A stretch of 64,000 nt of DNA, from contig CAZPHH010000016.1 in the NCBI GenBank assembly GCA_964586145.1, positions 1 through 64,000 on the forward strand, read 5' to 3'. Under the pieces are notes generated by a model, which had not been told where the DNA came from, ran no database searches, and saw only the letters and a list, made by a program, of their open reading frames with translations. Positions 53,735 through 62,206 of the stretch are shown here, piece by piece (position 1 is the first letter of the stretch; the number at the start of each line of letters is the position of its first letter). The translations under genes were made by a program, and so were the position numbers. The DNA comes from JAFGJQ01 sp964586145 (lineage in GTDB: Bacteria > Planctomycetota > Phycisphaerae > UBA1845).

Positions 53735-55348
53735 ATGGCCAAGCAACTGATGTTCAGCCACGAAGCCAGGCAGCAGATCCTGGACGGGCTGGGCAAGCTC
53801 GCCGGGGCGGTGAAGGTGACCCTCGGCCCGGTCGGGCGAAACGTGATTCTGCAGAAGTCCTTCGGCGCACCCCGCATCACCAAGGATGGGGTCAGCGTCG
53901 CCAAGGAAATCGAGCTGCCCGACCCGTTCGAGAATATGGGCGCCAAGATGATCAACGAGGTGGCCAAGCGAACCAGCGACAAGGTGGGCGACGGCACCAC
54001 CACCGCCACCATTCTGGCCGAGGCCATCTACCGGGAAGGTCTCCGAAACGTCACCGCCGGCGCCAACCCCATGGCCCTCAAGCGCGGCATTGACGCCGCC
54101 GTGGCCGCCGCGGTCAAGAGCATCGAGGCCCAGTCTCGCAAGGTGAAGACCGGCACCGCCGACCTCGAGAACGTGGCTACCATCGCCGCCAACGGCGACC
54201 GCGAGGTGGGCAAGCTGCTCGCCGCCGCCCTCGCCGAGGTGGGCAAGGACGGCGTGGTGGAGATCGAGGAAGGCAAGAGCATGGGCATGGAGAAGGAAGT
54301 GGTCGAGGGGATGCAGTTCGACAAGGGCTTCGTCTCTCCGTACTTCATGACGGACCCCGGCTCGCTGGAGTGCGTGCTGGAGAAGCCGCTGATTCTGCTC
54401 TACGAGAAGAAGATATCCAGCCTGCGCGACTTCATCCCGTTGCTCGAGGCGGTGGCCAGTTCCGGGCAAACCCTGCTGGTCATCGCGGAGGACGTCGACG
54501 GCGAAGCCCTGGCCGCCATGGTGGTCAACAAGCTGCGCGGCACGCTCAAGTGCGCCGCGGTGAAGGCCCCCGGCTTCGGCGATCGCCGTAAGGCCATCCT
54601 GGGCGACCTGCAGGTGCTGACCGGCGGGAAGCTGATCAGCGAGGACCTGGGCATCAAGATCGAAAACGTGCAACTCAGCGACCTGGGCCGGGCCGAGAAG
54701 GTGGTCATCAGCAAGGACACCACCACCGTGATCCAGGGTGCGGGCAAGAAGAGCGAGACCAAGGCCCGGATCGACCAGATCCGCAACCAGATCGAAACGA
54801 CGACCAGCGACTACGATCGGGAGAAGCTTCAGGAACGGCTGGCCAAGCTCACCGGCGGCGTGGCCGTCATTCGCGTGGGCGGAGCCACCGAGATCGAGGT
54901 CAAGGAACGCAAGGACCTCGTCGACGACGCCCTGCACGCCACCAAGGCCGCGGCCGAAGAGGGCATCGTGCCCGGCGGCGGCGTGGTCTTCCTGCGGGCG
55001 ATCGAAGCGGTCAACAAGGCCCGGCAGAACGCCCGCGGCGACGAGAAGGTCGGCGTGGACATTGTCGCGCACGCCCTGCGCTGCCCCACCCGCCAGATCG
55101 TCGCCAACCGCGGCGGCGAAGGGGAAGTCGTGGTCGAGCAGATTCTCGAGAAGACGAGCGCCTACGGGTACGACGCCCGCGGGGACCAGTTCGTCGACAT
55201 GTTCCAGGCGGGAATCGTGGACCCGGCCAAAGTGGCCCGCACGGCCCTGCAAAGTGCGGCCAGCGTCGCCGGCCTGATGCTCACCACCGAGGTCCTGGTC
55301 ACGGACCTCAAGGATGAGAAGAAGGAGATCGCCAACGCGATCCGATAA
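53735..55348 (+). CDS. groEL2: Chaperonin GroEL (second paralogue, tail-less)
   Basis: 537-aa chaperonin with intact ATP site (KVTLGPVGRN, VGDGTTTATILAE, PGGGVVFLRA) and the catalytic Asp in LVDDALHATKAA. It differs from the first paralogue in the apical domain (FDKGFVSPYFMTD). It also ends at LVTDLKDEKKEIANAIR without any Gly-Met tail, a feature linked in other bacteria to specialised chamber properties. It is only moderately similar to GroEL1, so the duplication looks old or the copies had different origins. A hairpin lies 29 nt after the stop. Confidence 0.96.
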   Translation: MAKQLMFSHEARQQILDGLGKLAGAVKVTLGPVGRNVILQKSFGAPRITKDGVSVAKEIELPDPFENMGAKMINEVAKRTSDKVGDGTTTATILAEAIYREGLRNVTAGANPMALKRGIDAAVAAAVKSIEAQSRKVKTGTADLENVATIAANGDREVGKLLAAALAEVGKDGVVEIEEGKSMGMEKEVVEGMQFDKGFVSPYFMTDPGSLECVLEKPLILLYEKKISSLRDFIPLLEAVASSGQTLLVIAEDVDGEALAAMVVNKLRGTLKCAAVKAPGFGDRRKAILGDLQVLTGGKLISEDLGIKIENVQLSDLGRAEKVVISKDTTTVIQGAGKKSETKARIDQIRNQIETTTSDYDREKLQERLAKLTGGVAVIRVGGATEIEVKERKDLVDDALHATKAAAEEGIVPGGGVVFLRAIEAVNKARQNARGDEKVGVDIVAHALRCPTRQIVANRGGEGEVVVEQILEKTSAYGYDARGDQFVDMFQAGIVDPAKVARTALQSAASVAGLMLTTEVLVTDLKDEKKEIANAIR

Positions 55349-55377
55349 GAACGGGTAGCAGCCCAAGGGAACAACAT

Positions 55378-55409
55378 GCGAAGGGCGGGCTGGCGAGTCC
55401 GCCCTTCGC
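55378..55409 (+). terminator. 11-bp hairpin between groEL2 and dnaJ
   Basis: Perfect stem GCGAAGGGCGG/CCGCCCTTCGC with a 10-nt loop and no T tract. It probably terminates or attenuates the groE transcript before dnaJ. Confidence 0.5.
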
Positions 55410-55449
55410 GCGCTTGGAATCCGACAGCGGGTGGCAGAAGGCAATGGTG

Positions 55450-56592
55450 ATGGCGAAGGCCCAGCGAGACTACTACGAGGTGCTTGGCGTCGGCCGCGAG
55501 GCTTCCCCCGCCGACATCAAGAAGGCCTACCGCCGCCTGCTCATCAAGTACCACCCGGACAAGAACCCCGACGACCCGAAGGCCGAGGAGAAGTTCAAGG
55601 AGGCGGCCGAGGCGTTCGAGGTCCTCAGCGATCCGCAGAAACGGCAACGATACGACCAGTTCGGCCACGCCGGACTGTCCGGCGCGGGCGTCCACGACTT
55701 CAGCGGCATGGGGTTCGAGGACATCCTCTCCATGTTCGGGTTCGGCGACCTGTTCGGCGGATTCGGCGGCGGCCGGCGCGGCCGTGCCCGCGGGGCCGAC
55801 CTGCAGACCGAGATGGAACTCACCCTGGAAGAGGTCGCCACCGGCACGGAGCGGACCCTCGAGTTCACCCGGCAGGATTACTGCGACGAGTGCGGCGGCA
55901 GCGGCGCCGCGCCCGGCTCCCAGCGGCAGAATTGCCGAACCTGCGGCGGATACGGACAGGTGGAGCAGTCCGGCGGATTCGGCCTGATCATGGGAAGGGT
56001 CATCACCACGTGCCCCACGTGCCGCGGACAGGGCAAGGTGTACTCCCAACCCTGCCCGAGCTGCCGCGGCAACGGCCTGGCCCCCAAGAAGCGAATCGTC
56101 AACGTGAAGGTCCCGGCCGGCATTCAGGACGGACAGGCCATCCGCGTCCGCGGGGAGGGCGAGCCGGGCGAAAACGGGGCCTCCCGCGGCGATCTGCACT
56201 GCTACATTCACGTGCGGCCGCACGAATTCTTCACGCGACGCGGAAACGACCTCGTGCTCTCCATGCCCATCAGCTTCACCCAGGCGGCCCTGGGCGCAAA
56301 ACTGGAGGTCCCCACGCTTCGCGGAACGGCCACCCTGACCGTCCCTCGCGGCACGCAGCCGGGGCAGGTCTTCCGACTGGCCGAGCAGGGACTGCCCGAC
56401 CTGCGCACCGGCCGCACGGGCGACCAGTACGTGGAGGTGCGGGTCGAAATCCCGACCCGGCTGGACGGCCGGCAGGAGCAACTGCTGCGTTCCTTCGCGG
56501 AAACGGAAGACAAGGGCGTGCTTCCGGAAAGCAAAGGGTTCCTGGAGCGGCTGGTGGAATACCTGGGCGGAATGGAAAAGAAGAACGGATAA
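55450..56592 (+). CDS. dnaJ: Chaperone DnaJ
   Basis: 380-aa Hsp40 co-chaperone for DnaK. J-domain DYYEVLGVGREASPADIKKAYRRL with the HPD motif (YHPDKNP), a Gly/Phe-rich stretch (GFGDLFGGFGGG), four zinc-finger repeats (CDECGGSG, CRTCGGYG, CPTCRGQG, CPSCRGNG) and the C-terminal substrate-binding domains. ATG 55450 is 8 nt after GAAGG; an ATG two codons earlier is too close to it. The second finger, CRTCGGYG, is followed by QVEQSGGFG, so spacing is normal. grpE follows after 30 bp; no dnaK is in the window. Confidence 0.96.
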   Translation: MAKAQRDYYEVLGVGREASPADIKKAYRRLLIKYHPDKNPDDPKAEEKFKEAAEAFEVLSDPQKRQRYDQFGHAGLSGAGVHDFSGMGFEDILSMFGFGDLFGGFGGGRRGRARGADLQTEMELTLEEVATGTERTLEFTRQDYCDECGGSGAAPGSQRQNCRTCGGYGQVEQSGGFGLIMGRVITTCPTCRGQGKVYSQPCPSCRGNGLAPKKRIVNVKVPAGIQDGQAIRVRGEGEPGENGASRGDLHCYIHVRPHEFFTRRGNDLVLSMPISFTQAALGAKLEVPTLRGTATLTVPRGTQPGQVFRLAEQGLPDLRTGRTGDQYVEVRVEIPTRLDGRQEQLLRSFAETEDKGVLPESKGFLERLVEYLGGMEKKNG

Positions 56593-56622
56593 CGGACACC
56601 CGGAACACCACGACGAAGCGTC

Positions 56623-57372
56623 ATGAGCAAGAAGAAGGAGCACAAGATCCATATTGCCACGGACGACGAGGTCCGGCAATTCGCCGGGTCGACTCCGGGC
56701 GAGGCGCCGGCCTCCGGGGAAGAGCCCGCCGCGGCGACCGGCTGGAAAGCCGGTCCCACAGGGAAAGCCGGTCCCACAGGGGAAGCCGGTCCCACAGGGG
56801 AAGCTGGTCCCACAGGGGAAGCTGGTCCCACAGGTGGAGCCGGTCCTACAGGGGAAGCCGGCCCCGCAGGCGAAGGGGCTGCCGCGTCGGCGGATGAGCT
56901 GCAGGCCCTGCGCCGGGAGCTGGAGGAGACCCGGGACAAGCTGCTTCGGGCGCGGGCGGAGACGCAGAACCTGATGCGCCGCACGGCCGTGGAGAAGTCC
57001 GAGGCGATCCGGTTTGCCAACGAGGCCTTCGTCAAGGCCTTGCTGCCGGTGGTGGACGATTTCGAACGAACGCTGAGCGCCGCCGGCGAGACGACGGGTT
57101 TCGAAGCCCTCGTCGAAGGCGTGCGCCTGGTGTACGAGAAACTGCTGAAGATTCTGAAGGACAACCACGTGGAGCCGATCGAGGCGGCGGGCAAGCCGTT
57201 CGACCCAGTTTTCCACAGCGTGATGATGCAGCGGCCGACTGCGGAGCACGCGCCCGGCACGGTGCTTCAGGAGGTGCAGAAGGGCTACTGCCTGCGGGAG
57301 CGCGTGGTGCGTCCCGCCCAGGTCATCATTGCCGGCCGCCCGGCGACCGGTGACGATACGGAGCCGTCGTAG
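56623..57372 (+). CDS. grpE: Nucleotide exchange factor GrpE with a collagen-like insert
   Basis: 249-aa DnaK nucleotide exchange factor. The conserved part starts near residue 88: DELQALRRELEETRDKLLRARAE (long coiled coil), ANEAFVKALLPVVDDFERTL and the C-terminal beta domain (DPVFHSVMMQRP, VQKGYCLRERVVRPAQVIIA). The N-terminal ~85 residues are unusual. After a Lys-rich start comes an array of six-residue repeats (WKAGPT, GKAGPT, GEAGPT three times, GGAGPT, GEAGPA), a collagen-like Gly-x-x-Gly-x-x stretch. It is encoded by an in-frame copy of a dispersed palindromic repeat. GrpE N-termini are normally short and disordered, so the insertion may be tolerated. Confidence 0.95.
   Translation: MSKKKEHKIHIATDDEVRQFAGSTPGEAPASGEEPAAATGWKAGPTGKAGPTGEAGPTGEAGPTGEAGPTGGAGPTGEAGPAGEGAAASADELQALRRELEETRDKLLRARAETQNLMRRTAVEKSEAIRFANEAFVKALLPVVDDFERTLSAAGETTGFEALVEGVRLVYEKLLKILKDNHVEPIEAAGKPFDPVFHSVMMQRPTAEHAPGTVLQEVQKGYCLRERVVRPAQVIIAGRPATGDDTEPS
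56736..56868 (-). repeat. Palindromic repeat array inside the grpE coding sequence
   Basis: On the minus strand relative to the other copies. The 25-bp unit 56736-56760 is the exact reverse complement of 19552-19576. Six 18-bp units follow (56761-56868), each a variant of GGGGAAGCCGGTCCCACA. The 18-bp period keeps frame, unlike the 19-bp units in intergenic copies. Confidence 0.9.
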
Positions 57373-57400
57373 CCGCGGCGGCGACCAGGAGTCCGATTCG

Positions 57401-57739
57401 ATGCCGACGTATGAATACCAGTGCACAAGGTGTGGGGCCGTCTTCGAGCTGTTCCAACAAATCACAGAGAAACCCAAGCGCACCGTCAGGGCGGAGCTCA
57501 AGAACTGCACCTGCGACGCTCCGGTTCAGCGGCTGATCGGGTCGGGCGCGGGAGTCCTCTTCCGCGGAACGGGTTTCTACGAGACGGACTACCGAAGCGA
57601 AAGCTATCGGAAGGCCGCCAAGGCGGAGAAGGAATCCCAGTCGCCGTCGAAGCCCGAGGGTAAGAAGCCCGAAAGCGCGACCACACCCGCGGAGCCCAAG
57701 CCCGCCAAGAAGGGCAAGAAGGGGACCCAGGCCGCGTAG
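57401..57739 (+). CDS. FmdB-type zinc-ribbon protein
   Basis: 112-aa small zinc-ribbon protein of the FmdB regulatory family. MPTYEYQCTRCGAVFELFQQITEKP supplies the first CxxC and NCTCDAPVQRLIG the second. FRGTGFYETDYRSESYRKA is the usual following block, then a Lys/Pro/Ala-rich tail. It starts 28 bp after grpE. Family members often sit next to chaperone or ribosome genes, but their function is not established. Confidence 0.9.
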   Translation: MPTYEYQCTRCGAVFELFQQITEKPKRTVRAELKNCTCDAPVQRLIGSGAGVLFRGTGFYETDYRSESYRKAAKAEKESQSPSKPEGKKPESATTPAEPKPAKKGKKGTQAA

Positions 57740-57794
57740 CGCCGCCCGGGAATCCTGCGCCGCCGGCGCCTTCGCCGGCGCGGGTCGCTTGCAC

Positions 57795-58004
57795 ATGCCG
57801 ACGTATACCTGTCCAACCTGCGGATCGTCCGTGACCGTGCAACGCCGTGAGGACGCACCCTACCGCCCGTTCTGCTCCTACCGCTGCAAAATGATCGACC
57901 TGCACAAGTGGTTCGACGGGCAGTACCGCATCCGCGAGCCGCTCGACGTGCCAGGCGCCCACGACCGCCCCTCCACCCCCGCGTCAGGCCCATCGGAGGA
58001 GTAG
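57795..58004 (+). CDS. yacG: YacG-family zinc-binding DNA gyrase inhibitor
   Basis: 69-aa zinc-finger protein. MPTYTCPTCGSSV and FCSYRCKMIDLHKWFDGQYRI give the CxxC...CxxxC motif and the IDL-x-x-W signature of YacG, which in E. coli binds GyrB and inhibits gyrase. A hairpin of CGCCGGCG repeats lies just upstream (about 57761-57782). ATG 57795 was preferred to a TTG two codons earlier. Confidence 0.9.
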   Translation: MPTYTCPTCGSSVTVQRREDAPYRPFCSYRCKMIDLHKWFDGQYRIREPLDVPGAHDRPSTPASGPSEE

Positions 58005-58100
58005 CGCCGCGTTCCACAAGAAACGCGACGATCCGCGGCCGGCGCAACAACACCTCTGTTCCATGGACAGCCAATCGCGTGCGACCCGGTGTCTTCCGGC

Positions 58101-59189
58101 CTACGACCCTGTGAACGCGGCCTGGAGAACGCGGAAGTCGGCCAGATCCACGTCATTGTCATGTTCCAGGTCCGCCGGCTTGCAACCGGGAGCGGGCGGA
58201 ATGTTCGGGCCGGTCATGCAGTCGGCGAAGAGAAGGAAGTCCGTAAGGTCCACGTTGTTATCGTTGTCGAGATCGCCGAGCACGGGCGCGGGCAGCACCA
58301 GGTCGGTGACCATCCCAAGATTGACGGCCACGTCCTCGGGATCCGATCCGTCCAGGTTCATCCGCATGATCTTGCCGACGTACGGTGGGAGGGAAACGTC
58401 CTGCCCCCAATAGACCTTGCCGCCCGGCAGGTCGAGCGCGATGCCCCCCGGATTGAGGTTTGCGCCCACGACGAAAAGGTCCTCCACGCCGGTCCCGTCG
58501 AGGTTCGCCCGACGAACCACGTCCAGCACATAGTCGGTCCAGTACACCTTGCCGCCGGCGACGTCGACGGCGATGGTTGCGGGCTTGCCCGCCCCCGTCA
58601 CGACCGTCTCGATGCCGGAGCCGTCCAGGTTTGCCCGCCGGATTTCGCCCTGGGTGCCGGTGATGCTCGTGCTCCAGTAGATCTTGCCGTGGACCGCGTC
58701 GACGGCCAGCCCGCTGGAGAAGCTGGTGTCCAACAGTACTGCCGGGTTCGACCCGTCCAGATTGGCGCAGCCGATCAGGTTCAGGCCCTGGTCACCCCAG
58801 TAGAGCTTGCGGTTGAGCGGATTGAGGTCGATCGCCATCGGGAACTCCAGCCCCGCCGTGACGAGATCTTCCACGCCGGTGCCGTTCAGGTTGCACCGCC
58901 AAATCGCATCGGCGTTCACGTCCGTCCAGTAGATCTTGCCGGCGGCGCGATCGACGGCCACACCGCGCAGGCCGTCGCCGGTGTTCACCAGGGTTTGCAG
59001 GCCGGTGCCGTCGGTGTTGACCTTGCGGAGATACCCGTGTGAAAAGGTGGGATAGAAGATGTCCGCGTAGTAGAGCGTTTCCTGGGCGTGCCCCGACGCC
59101 GTCACCAGCAGCACGGTCGCCACGAACAGCGTGCCAGACACGGCGGCGTTCCGATTACACATTCTCCGGGCATTCTCTTGCAGTCTCAT
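58101..59189 (-). CDS. Secreted YWTD-repeat beta-propeller with dockerin-like end
   Basis: 362-aa exported protein. After the signal peptide (to about residue 36) come repeated LDL-receptor-type YWTD blades: GKIYWTDVNADAIWRCNLNGTG, RKLYWGDQG, GKIYWSTSITG, GKVYWTDYVLDVVRRANLDGTG. The last ~65 residues hold two EF-hand-like dockerin repeats (DLDNDNNVDLTDF and DLEHDNDVDLADF). It is probably a surface-bound ligand-binding scaffold. It shares the dockerin-like module with the C25 protease and the NlpC/P60-like protein. Confidence 0.8.
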   Translation of the reverse strand: MRLQENARRMCNRNAAVSGTLFVATVLLVTASGHAQETLYYADIFYPTFSHGYLRKVNTDGTGLQTLVNTGDGLRGVAVDRAAGKIYWTDVNADAIWRCNLNGTGVEDLVTAGLEFPMAIDLNPLNRKLYWGDQGLNLIGCANLDGSNPAVLLDTSFSSGLAVDAVHGKIYWSTSITGTQGEIRRANLDGSGIETVVTGAGKPATIAVDVAGGKVYWTDYVLDVVRRANLDGTGVEDLFVVGANLNPGGIALDLPGGKVYWGQDVSLPPYVGKIMRMNLDGSDPEDVAVNLGMVTDLVLPAPVLGDLDNDNNVDLTDFLLFADCMTGPNIPPAPGCKPADLEHDNDVDLADFRVLQAAFTGS

Positions 59190-59382
59190 GGCTTCCTTTC
59201 CCTTCTTCGATTGCCCGGATGCTCGCGCCGCGAGCCCGCCCCGCGCAGGCCCGTCCTTGCCACTTCATCCGGCCGGCGGCATCCATGGAATTGCCCAGTG
59301 TACCGTATTCGCGACACCGATGGGAAGAGGGACAAACAGACAGAGTCGAACGACGACGCGTGTCCGGATCAGCCCGGCGGGG

Positions 59383-60513
59383 TCATTTCTGCTTGGTGTC
59401 GCCCGGCATTTGCCGCGGCATAAACTCACAGAAGGGCTCTTCCGCCAGGTAGTTACCGTGCTCATAGAACGCACGGGCGCGGCAACCGCCGCACACGGTG
59501 CGATACTCGCAGAAGCCGCACCGGCCCTCGAGCAGGTTCGGATCGCGCAGCTTCGCAAAGACCTCGCTGTTTGCCCAGATGTCCGCCAGGCTCTGGCGGG
59601 TCACGTTCCCCGCGGAGACGGGCAGGTAGCCGCAGGGAAACACGTCGCCTTCATGCGAGACGAAGCAGACGGCCGTGCCCGCCAGACAGCCCTTGGTAAT
59701 CGCACCCATCGCGGATTGGGCGTGGCCCGCATCACCTCTGCCGGCATGCGCGTGCGGATGCCCCTGATGCCGGGGCATCGGCGTGCCCCGGGCCCTGGCC
59801 TCCTGGCGGATGATGCGGTAGTAGTGCGGGGCGCACGTCGCCTTCACCTGCAACGTCGTTGCTTGCTCCAGCTCGTAGACCTCCAGCAGTCGCCGCTCCA
59901 CTTCTGACGCGTCCAGCATCTGGTCCTCGGCAATCTGCTCGCCGCAGCCCACCGGAACCAGCAGGAAGTAGTGCATGGCCGTCGCGTCCACGGACTCCGC
60001 CAGCTTCAGGACCGCTTCGAGCTGGTTCGCGTTGTGCTTGGCGATCGTGCAGTTCACCTGCGTGCTGACGCCGACCGCCTTCAGGTGCCTCAGGCCCCGG
60101 ACCGCTCGCTCGAACGACCCCGGCAGCTTGCGGAACTCGTCGTGCGTGGCCGCGTCCGCCCCGTCCAGCGAGATGCTCACGCGATGGAAACCGGTGTCCG
60201 CGATGCGCCGGGCCATCGTCTCGTCGATCAGCGTCCCGTTGCTGGCCAGGGCGATCAGCAGCCCCTTGTCGCGGGCGTGGGTCGCCAGGTCGAACACGTC
60301 CGGCCGCATGAGCGGCTCGCCGCCGGAAAAGACCAGGATGCACCGGGCAAAGCTCGCCAGGTCGTCGATCATGCGGCGGGCCTGCTCGGTGCTCAGGTCC
60401 GATTTCATCAGCTCGTGGGAGACGTCCAGCCGGCGGCAGTGGATGCACTCCAGGTTGCACCCGGCCGTCGTTTCCCAGAAGAGCAACCGAAGCGAAGGGG
60501 GGTGGACGTTCAT
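59383..60513 (-). CDS. AhbD/NirJ-like radical SAM-SPASM protein
   Basis: 376-aa radical SAM enzyme. The Fe-S cluster motif CNLECIHC is at residues 19-26, FSGGEPLMRPD binds SAM, and the C-terminal SPASM region has CLAGTAVC, FPCGYLPVSAGNV and CGFCEYRTVCGGCRAR. The sequence around the SPASM Cys residues is close to AhbD, which finishes heme b from Fe-coproporphyrin III in the siroheme-dependent route. No ahbA, ahbB or ahbC is nearby, so another peptide or heme substrate is possible. It contains a His/Gly-rich insertion (RHQGHPHAHAGRG). The start at 60513 follows GGAG; the frame is open to 60537. Confidence 0.8.
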   Translation of the reverse strand: MNVHPPSLRLLFWETTAGCNLECIHCRRLDVSHELMKSDLSTEQARRMIDDLASFARCILVFSGGEPLMRPDVFDLATHARDKGLLIALASNGTLIDETMARRIADTGFHRVSISLDGADAATHDEFRKLPGSFERAVRGLRHLKAVGVSTQVNCTIAKHNANQLEAVLKLAESVDATAMHYFLLVPVGCGEQIAEDQMLDASEVERRLLEVYELEQATTLQVKATCAPHYYRIIRQEARARGTPMPRHQGHPHAHAGRGDAGHAQSAMGAITKGCLAGTAVCFVSHEGDVFPCGYLPVSAGNVTRQSLADIWANSEVFAKLRDPNLLEGRCGFCEYRTVCGGCRARAFYEHGNYLAEEPFCEFMPRQMPGDTKQK

Positions 60514-60714
60514 CCGCGTCTCCGGGCCGTCACGCACGTTCCGACAGCGCGATTATAGGCAGGCGCCTCGTACGCCGCGACCGGGGTGCCCGCGTCGCGG
60601 AATCCGCCCACCCCGGCGGCAACGATCCCCCGTGTCCATGCCCGAACCCACGCCCGGCGATGCCCGAAGGCGGCTCCCATGCATGGATGCACCGCAGACG
60701 GTACACTTTCGGGC

Positions 60715-61140
60715 ATGAACGTCGAGACGCACACGCTTCGAGTGGCAACGCGCGGCAACAACCACGTGGTGAACGTCACGGACGTGATCGGGAAGAGCCT
60801 GCGGACCGGGTCAATTCAAAATGGGTTGGTGACGGCCTTTGTCGTCGGCTCCACGGCCGGGCTGACCACGACAGAGTTTGAGCCCGGACTCGCCGAGCAC
60901 GACCTGGAGGCCGCTTTCGAGAAGCTGGCGCCCGCCGACGGCCGCTACGCGCACGAGGCCACGTGGCACGACGACAACGGGCATTCGCACGTGCGGGCGT
61001 CGCTGTTGGGACCGAGCCTCGCCGTGCCGCTGGTCGACGGCCGCCTGACGCTGGGCACGTGGCAGCAGATCGTGCTGCTGGATTTTGACACGCAGCCGCG
61101 CGAGCGTGTGCTGGTGGTTCAGGTGCTCGGCAGCGCCTGA
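60715..61140 (+). CDS. YjbQ/UPF0047 family protein
   Basis: 141-aa single-domain protein of the YjbQ family. Family residues are present: EHDLEAAFEKLAPADGRYAHEATWHDDNGHSHVRASLLGPS and LTLGTWQQIVLLDFDTQPRERVLVVQ, with clustered His residues near Asn. Members were reported to have weak thiamine-phosphate synthase activity, but the true role is unsettled. It stands alone, divergent from the radical SAM gene. Confidence 0.9.
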   Translation: MNVETHTLRVATRGNNHVVNVTDVIGKSLRTGSIQNGLVTAFVVGSTAGLTTTEFEPGLAEHDLEAAFEKLAPADGRYAHEATWHDDNGHSHVRASLLGPSLAVPLVDGRLTLGTWQQIVLLDFDTQPRERVLVVQVLGSA

Positions 61141-61173
61141 CGTCGGCGCGGGCCCGTCGGGTCTGCGGCCGGC

Positions 61174-61638
61174 TCACCGTGGCACGGTCCGTGCCAGCAT
61201 CGCGAGGTGCTGCGCAAAGGAGGAGCCGCCCGAGGACACCTGCCGGCCCAGCTCGATCCAGTCCGGGTGTATGTCCACCGCGGGTGCGGCGGCCAGAGCG
61301 GTCGGCTCGGTCTTCTGCGACGGCCCCGAAACGCGGGACTGCCGACCGATGATGATGCCGATCGCCAGGACCGCCGCGGCCTTCATCACGCCGCCGCCGA
61401 TCCGGCGCCACGCCGGGGGACGGCGCACCACCATGAGCGAAGCGGTCTGCCGGGCGGCCACGTCGGTCGATACGGTTTCGAGCCGTTGCAGCTTCTGCAC
61501 GACGGCCTGGTATTCGACCACGCGGGCACGGCACGTCGAGCACGAAGCCAGGTGGCCCTCGCAAACATCGCGGTCGTCGGCGGACAGTTCCTCACCCAGG
61601 TAATCCGCCACTCGGCTCTCGAATTCTCGACAGTCCAT
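61174..61638 (-). CDS. Anti-sigma factor with zinc-finger (ZAS) domain
   Basis: 154-aa membrane-anchored anti-sigma factor. The N-terminal ZAS motif is His29-x3-Cys33-x2-Cys36 (GHLASCSTC). A single membrane segment (MKAAAVLAIGIIIG) precedes a short periplasmic tail. It begins 4 nt after the sigma factor stop, the standard arrangement in which it would hold the sigma factor inactive at the membrane until a signal arrives. Confidence 0.88.
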   Translation of the reverse strand: MDCREFESRVADYLGEELSADDRDVCEGHLASCSTCRARVVEYQAVVQKLQRLETVSTDVAARQTASLMVVRRPPAWRRIGGGVMKAAAVLAIGIIIGRQSRVSGPSQKTEPTALAAAPAVDIHPDWIELGRQVSSGGSSFAQHLAMLARTVPR

Positions 61639-61642
61639 GGGA

Positions 61643-62101
61643 TCACTCCTCGTTCCAGTCCTTCAGGGCGTTGCGCAGGCCGTCCAGCGCCCGCACGTAG
61701 TGCGTTTTGGCCGCACTCTCCGAAATGCCCAGGGAAGCGGCAATGGCCGCGAATGTTTCCCGATCGTACACCTTGGCCACGAGCACGTCGCGCTGCCTGG
61801 GGCTGAGCATCTCCAACGCCGCCGTAATCTGGTCGTGAAGCTCTCGCCGCGCGAGCGTATCCGGACCGTCTGTCGAGGGGCCTTCGAGCGGCCCGGGGGT
61901 CTGAGGGCGCCGGCGCCGCAGCAGGTCGATGCAGTGATGGACGGTCGTGCTCCGCAGCCACGCCCGGCGGTTCTCCACGCGGTCATCCGCGCGGCGCAGC
62001 CACTTCAGCAGGACATCCTGCGTGGCGTCCAGCGCGTCATGATGGTTCTGCAGCAGCCGGTACGCCCACCGGTAAATGTCCGCCCGCATCACCGCGTCCA
62101 T
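61643..62101 (-). CDS. ECF-type RNA polymerase sigma factor
   Basis: 152-aa sigma-70 family factor. Region 2 (YRLLQNHHDALDATQDVLLKWLRR) and region 4 (LSPRQRDVLVAKVYDRETFAAIAASLGISESAAKTHYVRAL) are both clear. The preferred start at 62101 follows GAGGGG with 6-nt spacing; the frame is open to 62155. Cotranscribed with the ZAS anti-sigma factor, so its activity is probably set by release from it. Target promoters cannot be read from here. Confidence 0.9.
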   Translation of the reverse strand: MDAVMRADIYRWAYRLLQNHHDALDATQDVLLKWLRRADDRVENRRAWLRSTTVHHCIDLLRRRRPQTPGPLEGPSTDGPDTLARRELHDQITAALEMLSPRQRDVLVAKVYDRETFAAIAASLGISESAAKTHYVRALDGLRNALKDWNEE

Positions 62102-62159
62102 GCCCGGCCCCTCGCGCATCCTTCCGACACCGTCGTCACCGCCGGCCGGCGGCACTTTT

Positions 62160-62205
62160 CATTTGAAATTGGACATTTGAAATTGGCCATTTGACATTTG
62201 CCATT
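62160..62205. repeat. 14-bp AT-rich tandem repeat
   Basis: Three units of the form CATTTGAAATTGG(A/C), the last diverged (CATTTGACATTTGC), plus a partial fourth. It stands out sharply from the GC-rich background and ends one base before the stop codon of the downstream lipoprotein gene. Confidence 0.85.
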
Positions 62206-62206
62206 C

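Noticed and set aside
56736..56868. CRISPR array
   Set aside because: Units are contiguous with no spacers and lie in frame inside grpE.
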